Part shown: piece after piece, positions 59,538-64,000 of the stretch
Layout of the letters: every line of letters starts with the position of its first letter
Position numbering within the stretch: position 1 is the first letter of the stretch
NCBI RefSeq assembly: GCF_006376675.1
Contig: NZ_VEWK01000002.1
Coordinates: 186,001 to 250,000 of the forward strand
Reading direction: 5' to 3'
Source of the DNA: Brucella pecoris
GTDB lineage: Bacteria; Pseudomonadota; Alphaproteobacteria; Rhizobiales; Rhizobiaceae
Length of the DNA: 64,000 nucleotides
Notes under the pieces: model-generated
Databases searched by the model: none
What the model saw: the letters and a program-made list of their open reading frames with translations, nothing else
What the model was told of the DNA's origin: nothing
Translations under genes and position numbers: made by a program

Positions 59538-62498
59538 TCACTGCGTCACGAAGCAGCTACCGCCCGCAGACTTGAGGCGTCCGCAAAGTGCGGATGCATC
59601 TTCCTTGGAACCGCCCTGAACGCGGACACGATAGTAGGTGCCCTTGCCCGGAATGTCGGCGCGCTTGATGTCGACGCTACGGCCACCGATCACGCTGCCA
59701 TACTTCTGCGCCATATTGGCATAAGATTTCTGTGCCAGCTCGGCAGATGGCTGCGAAGCGATCTGGATGAAGTAACCGCCTGCCCCTGCTGCCGATGCAA
59801 CCTGCGGCGCAGCCGTGGCAGCGGCTGAACTCGCTGCTGCAGGTGCCTGCGTACGCTGCGGAACATTGCCGACGATGTTGACTGGCTGTTCAGCAGGCCG
59901 TGACGGCACCACCGGAGCGCGGGCCGGAAGACGGGGAGCTTCCGCAGCAGGCTGAGGCTGTTGTGCCTGAGGAGCCGGTTCAGGTGCTTGCGCGACCGGT
60001 TCTGCAGGTGTGTTGCCAGCCGCCAGTGCGCCGATTTCATCACCGCCAGCAGGCGCGGCCGGCTGCGGGGTGTTTGCAGGAGGCAGTTGCGAAGCCGTTT
60101 CCTGCGGAGCAGGAGATGGGTGGACGATAGAGCCATCCGGACGAACAATCATGGTTTCCACTTCGCGCGGCTGAACCAACGGCGCATTGTGGTTCGTATT
60201 TTGATTCTCGACCGGAGCATTATTCGCCACTGGCTGTTCGTCCGGCGTATTGTCCGCCATGTTCTCGCTGTCATCCGTACCTGAAATGTCCACCGGCTCT
60301 TCACCGGAAGTAATCAGGGACTTTTGTTCCGGATTATTCGGCAGGGTACCAGCAACGCGATCATAAACTGCCTTGTCCTGGTTCGGCACCGTTGCGCCGC
60401 CCGGATTTTCCGGCTGCATCTTGATCGGCTGATTGTCAGCGCGAATCACAACTGGCTCGCCGGAACCGCTTCCTCCGATGAAATGATAGCCGATCCCGCC
60501 AAGAAGCACTGCCACGCCGGCTACACTGGCCAGGATAAGGCCACGGCGGCCACGGACGGGACGATTGCGATAGGCTTCGGCAGCACTGCCAAGATCATCT
60601 TCCGGCTGCATCGCAGCACGTTCACCGTAGTCGCCACCCTCAAAGGTCTGCGCACCCTGGGCCGCCCAATGGTTGTAGAAATCGTCTTCATTACCCAATG
60701 GGTTGGAGGCTTTTGGCTGCGCTGGTGCCTGTGGCGTTGCCAGCGAGCGACCATATACTCCCGCAGATGCGGCAGCACCAACGCCCATTGCAGCAGCGCC
60801 GACAGCGGCACCAAGGCTGGCACCGGAGTTTGGCAGATAGCTTGAAGCGCTTTCACGGAATATATCCTCAAAAGCCCTGTCAGCCTCGCTCTGCGCGTCG
60901 GATTTCGCTGAATCATCCGCACCGACCGTGTTGAAGACCTCCGCGAATTCCGCTTCAAGATCAGTCAGACCAGCATTGGGCTCTTCTTCGCCGTAGCTTA
61001 CTTCAGGCAGATCGAGGGAATGCGTCTGCTCGACCTTCTCTTCGGCCACACTCAATGTTTCGACTTCGGGTGCCGGAGCACTGACGGCAGTCGTATGGGT
61101 ACTTCCGAACTGCGAGAACGAAGCCGGTGATGATCGGTAATCATCGTCCGAACGCACCGCATGCGCGTAGGCAGCAGTTTCCTCTTCAGTTTCCGTGCTC
61201 AGATCGAGATCGTCTTCCGTAAAGAAATCATCTTCGCCGAAGGCATTCTCATCCTGAATTTTGGAAACATCGCCCGACGGTTCAAAACCAAAATCGTCTT
61301 CCGAAAGGCTGATCTCAGCCATTTCGGGAAGATCGTCCTCTGTTCCTTCGGCAGCAACTGCAGTGTCTTCAATGTCGAACGAAAAGTCGTCATCGAACGA
61401 GAAATCGTCATCATCGTCATGAGAGGACGCTAAGCCTGCAACAGGCGCATAATCAGCCTGCGGTGTTGTCGCGACCGTATCTTGTCCTGAAGCTTCCGAG
61501 GAGAAATTGCTCCGCGTGTAATACGGGTACCCCGCAGGAACCGTCTGGGGCGCGTAAGCTTCGACTGGCGCAACTGATGCGGCAGACTGAGGTCCATTGT
61601 CATAAGCCTGCTCATCGAGCTGCAAATCGTCGAAATGCAGGTCTGCCAGCTCAGGCTCATCCTGATAAACATGATTCCGCACCGACGCCGCATCATGCTG
61701 GACATTTGCCGCTGCTGCAGGCGCAACATGTGAGAAGTACGTCGCGTCGTGAGATACTGGCTGTGGCTCGTCTCCGAAAAGGAGATTCTCCAGCTCGTCC
61801 TCAAGCGAAACGGGTGCCGTGACAGCGGCATAGGATTGCTCAGCGGGTTCTACGGCCTGAACATTCCAATCGTGCTCGCGTGCAGGCTGGTAAGCCTCTT
61901 CATGCGGCTCTATGGCTGGCTGATAGATCGTCGGATCGTAGTCAGTTTGATCGATATGTACCGGCTCAACGGTTTCCCGGCGGCTGTAGATCGACGATGC
62001 AGCGTAACCCTCGTCGTTCGAATCGCGTGCAGCCGAATAATCGTTGTAATCGAATTGCGGTACAGGCTCGCTGCGGTCCGCCTCTTCGAACTCCAATGTT
62101 TCGAACGAAGGCGTTGCCAAAGCTGGCGCCTGCTCATCCTCGCTCATCTGAAGATCAAGTTCGTCTTCCAGAGCGGACGCAAGTTCTTCCTCATGTATCA
62201 GCGTTTCGCCCGCCGGGTAGGAATCATCGCGCGTGGGCGTTGCTTCGAACTGCGACTGGTCCGTAGGCTGAGAATAATCATTGAAGTCACCGAGCAGCTC
62301 GCGCTCCAGATCCAGCGCGGGATCGAAGCCGGGATCTGTCCGGTTATCCTCGAAGTGAGTGGGGCGGCGCTCATTCCAAGCGACGTTATCATCAGCAGGC
62401 GTGCCGAAGTCCATGATCCGTGACAATTCCATCAGCGGATCGTCTTCGTGCAACGGACGCTCGCCGTAATTACGGGGATTTGCACTGCTGTCCGTCAT
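59538..62498 (-). CDS. SPOR-domain cell-envelope protein (986 aa)
   Basis: A 986-residue protein in three parts. Residues 1-630 are a very acidic, low-complexity region rich in Asp, Glu, Ser and Ala, with no Cys. One membrane helix lies around residues 645-670 (RGLILASVAGVAVLLGGIGY). The C-terminal 80 residues form a SPOR domain (GGYFIQIASQPSAELAQKSY; YRVRVQGGSKEDASALCGRL) that binds denuded peptidoglycan at the division site, joined by a Pro-rich periplasmic linker. The long acidic cytoplasmic part is notable. The gene lies between argS and nagZ, the usual site of the SPOR gene in Rhizobiales. Confidence 0.92.
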   Translation of the reverse strand: MTDSSANPRNYGERPLHEDDPLMELSRIMDFGTPADDNVAWNERRPTHFEDNRTDPGFDPALDLERELLGDFNDYSQPTDQSQFEATPTRDDSYPAGETLIHEEELASALEDELDLQMSEDEQAPALATPSFETLEFEEADRSEPVPQFDYNDYSAARDSNDEGYAASSIYSRRETVEPVHIDQTDYDPTIYQPAIEPHEEAYQPAREHDWNVQAVEPAEQSYAAVTAPVSLEDELENLLFGDEPQPVSHDATYFSHVAPAAAANVQHDAASVRNHVYQDEPELADLHFDDLQLDEQAYDNGPQSAASVAPVEAYAPQTVPAGYPYYTRSNFSSEASGQDTVATTPQADYAPVAGLASSHDDDDDFSFDDDFSFDIEDTAVAAEGTEDDLPEMAEISLSEDDFGFEPSGDVSKIQDENAFGEDDFFTEDDLDLSTETEEETAAYAHAVRSDDDYRSSPASFSQFGSTHTTAVSAPAPEVETLSVAEEKVEQTHSLDLPEVSYGEEEPNAGLTDLEAEFAEVFNTVGADDSAKSDAQSEADRAFEDIFRESASSYLPNSGASLGAAVGAAAMGVGAAASAGVYGRSLATPQAPAQPKASNPLGNEDDFYNHWAAQGAQTFEGGDYGERAAMQPEDDLGSAAEAYRNRPVRGRRGLILASVAGVAVLLGGIGYHFIGGSGSGEPVVIRADNQPIKMQPENPGGATVPNQDKAVYDRVAGTLPNNPEQKSLITSGEEPVDISGTDDSENMADNTPDEQPVANNAPVENQNTNHNAPLVQPREVETMIVRPDGSIVHPSPAPQETASQLPPANTPQPAAPAGGDEIGALAAGNTPAEPVAQAPEPAPQAQQPQPAAEAPRLPARAPVVPSRPAEQPVNIVGNVPQRTQAPAAASSAAATAAPQVASAAGAGGYFIQIASQPSAELAQKSYANMAQKYGSVIGGRSVDIKRADIPGKGTYYRVRVQGGSKEDASALCGRLKSAGGSCFVTQ

Positions 62499-62808
62499 AA
62501 CGTGTTCCTAACTCAAACCCTGGACGTCGCAAGACGTCTCCATACATTGCTTTTTAGCGAGGCAATGTGGGCAAAAGTTGACGGAAGTTTCCTGCGCCAG
62601 AAGGAAGACCAATGACTTGCGTTCATTATGGCCTCCCACCTGTTCGACTTGCCAACTTTTGCCTTCAATCAGTCTTTCGACCTGAACAGCTTCGTGACAG
62701 CCGAGTGGTCACCGAAAACATCTCGACCCGCATTTCGCGGTCCGCTCACTGCGGTGACCAATCTTCGAGTATAATCCGTCTCAAAGGCTCTCACCTTCAA
62801 ACTATACT
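62499..62808. other. Intergenic region between argS and the SPOR gene
   Basis: A 310-bp gap without a supported gene. It holds a short hairpin GACGTC-GCAA-GACGTC just before the SPOR gene and a 9-bp inverted repeat TGGTCACCG/CGGTGACCA at 62706-62760. Neither has a T tract. The leftward SPOR promoter presumably lies here. Confidence 0.5.
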
Positions 62809-64000
62809 CTAGCGCATTTCCGTTGGAGCGTCCGCACCGATTATCGTCAATCCGGAACGCAGTACATCGGAAACAACCTGTACCAGCCCTAGCCTGGCTA
62901 GCGACAAGTCTGGATCGTTAACCTTAATAAAACGTAAGTCCGGGTTCTCTGTGCCTCTATTCCACTGCGAATGGAACGCGCTGGCGAGGTCATAAAGATA
63001 GAATGCAAGCCGATGCGGCTCCTGATGAACAGCCGCAGCCTCGATCAGACGCGGATATTCTGCAAGCTTGCGAACGAGTGCAATTTCGCTTTCATCGGTC
63101 AGCTTGTTGAAATGCGCAGCCATGCCGACTCGGTCCAGATCGGCAAGCCCAAGTTGATCGGCAGCCTGCCGGAAAACCGAGTGACAACGCGCCGAAGCAT
63201 ATTGCACGTAGAAGATCGGGTTGTCCTTCGACTGCTCGGTCACCTTGGCAAAATCGAAATCCAGCGGCGCGTCGTTCTTCCGGTAAAGCATCATGAAACG
63301 AACCGGGTCGCGGCCGACCTCATCCACGACCTCGCGCAGCGTTATGAACTCGCCCGACCGCTTCGACATGCGCACAGGTTCGCCATCACGGAACAGCTTG
63401 ACGAGCTGGCAGAGCAGCACTGTCAACTTGGCCTTACCGTCGGAAACGGCTCTCGCGACCGCTTCCAGACGCTTGACATAGCCACCGTGGTCGGCGCCCA
63501 GCACATAGATCATCTCGTTGAAGCCACGGTCGTATTTGTCCTTGAAATACGCGACGTCGCCAGCAAAATAAGTGAAAGCGCCATCGGACTTCATCAGCGG
63601 ACGGTCAATATCGTCGCCCACTTCCGTCGAACGGAACAATGTCTGCTCCCGGTCTTCCCAATCTTCCGGAAGCTGGCCCTTTGGAGGCGGAAGCTTGCCC
63701 TTATAAACATGGCCCTTGAGCGTCAGATCGTTGATTGCATTGCGAATCGCCCGTGCGTGATCCACATGCAGCTTCCGCTCGGAGAAGAACACATCATGAT
63801 GCACATTGAGCGCATCGAGATCAGCACGGATCATCGCCATCATGGCGTCGATCGTGCGATCCTTTACGAGAGCGAGCGCTTCGGCTTCCGGTATTTCCAG
63901 AAGCTTCTTCCCGAATTCCTTGGCAAGCTCCTGCCCGACCGGAACGAGATAGTCGCCGGGGTAAAGACCAGCCGGAATCTCGCCGATATTCTCGCCTAGC
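62809..64000 (-). CDS. argS: Arginyl-tRNA synthetase, 5' part outside window
   Basis: The 3' 397 codons of a class I synthetase; the frame is open to the window edge. [20 protein letters not shown] is the KMSKS-type motif, [20 protein letters not shown] is a conserved ArgS block, and the C-terminal part is the anticodon-binding domain with DALR-type helices ([20 protein letters not shown]). It charges tRNA-Arg. The visible start-like Met is internal because the frame continues upstream with ArgS-like sequence. Confidence 0.95.
   Translation of the reverse strand, partial: LGENIGEIPAGLYPGDYLVPVGQELAKEFGKKLLEIPEAEALALVKDRTIDAMMAMIRADLDALNVHHDVFFSERKLHVDHARAIRNAINDLTLKGHVYKGKLPPPKGQLPEDWEDREQTLFRSTEVGDDIDRPLMKSDGAFTYFAGDVAYFKDKYDRGFNEMIYVLGADHGGYVKRLEAVARAVSDGKAKLTVLLCQLVKLFRDGEPVRMSKRSGEFITLREVVDEVGRDPVRFMMLYRKNDAPLDFDFAKVTEQSKDNPIFYVQYASARCHSVFRQAADQLGLADLDRVGMAAHFNKLTDESEIALVRKLAEYPRLIEAAAVHQEPHRLAFYLYDLASAFHSQWNRGTENPDLRFIKVNDPDLSLARLGLVQVVSDVLRSGLTIIGADAPTEMR

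Noticed and set aside
62971..63999. 342-residue plus-strand frame opposite argS
   Set aside because: Antisense of a strongly conserved synthetase gene; no protein-like composition or ribosome binding site.

Overview
The window looks like a chromosomal segment of an alphaproteobacterium of the Rhizobiales, most like Brucella/Ochrobactrum. This rests on the conserved gene order in the right third (argS, SPOR protein, nagZ, scpA, scpB, tatABC, serS, surE, pcm-like, NlpD-like, DUF815 ATPase, yajC, secDF), a fused SecDF, a DUF1127 gene followed by a CCUCCUCCC-loop RNA, and a GAAC-N7-GAAC LexA box. These are family recognitions from reading the sequence; no search was run.

Left two thirds (about 1-41,000): a temperate phage or its remnant. 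Positions 1-3,325 hold accessory rightward genes: the 3' end of an unknown gene, a small ORF, an SOS-controlled Y-family polymerase and small partners. Positions 3,443-33,445 form one long leftward transcription unit. Read in its own direction it carries a Cro/YdaS-like regulator overlapped by a tRNA with initiator-type features, a CII-like regulator, a ParB/MT-A70 methylase fusion, DUF4406, a C5-methylase-like protein, a replication protein with internal repeats, and a NusG-like protein. These are followed by hairpins and a terminator. Then come packaging and head genes of lambda/HK97 type, a contractile P2-type tail (V, W, J, I, fibre, sheath, tube, E/E' frameshift, tape measure, U, X, D), and a lysis cassette (holin, SAR endolysin, overlapping Rz/Rz1). 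Positions 33,493-39,491 run rightward: a CI/S24 repressor and an early operon of small genes. Two promoters of almost identical sequence, each with an AAAGC-N3-GCTTT operator, drive the two arms. A tyrosine integrase lies next to a tRNA-Leu(UAG), the likely attachment site. No second att copy was seen, so the left end of the prophage may lie outside the window.

Right third (41,009-64,000): host core genes. GDYXXLXY and DUF2157 membrane proteins; a DUF1127 protein with a four-hairpin anti-Shine-Dalgarno RNA; trmFO; two probable complex I assembly factor homologues; the SecDF-YajC translocon; cell envelope and division genes; the Tat translocase; the condensin partners ScpA/ScpB; and the 3' part of argS running off the right edge.

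The points most worth following are the phage initiator-like tRNA lying inside a reading frame, the NusG-like gene followed by a structured terminator region before the late genes, the E/E' frameshift at CCCTTTC, the paired operators, and the host CCUCCUCCC RNA.
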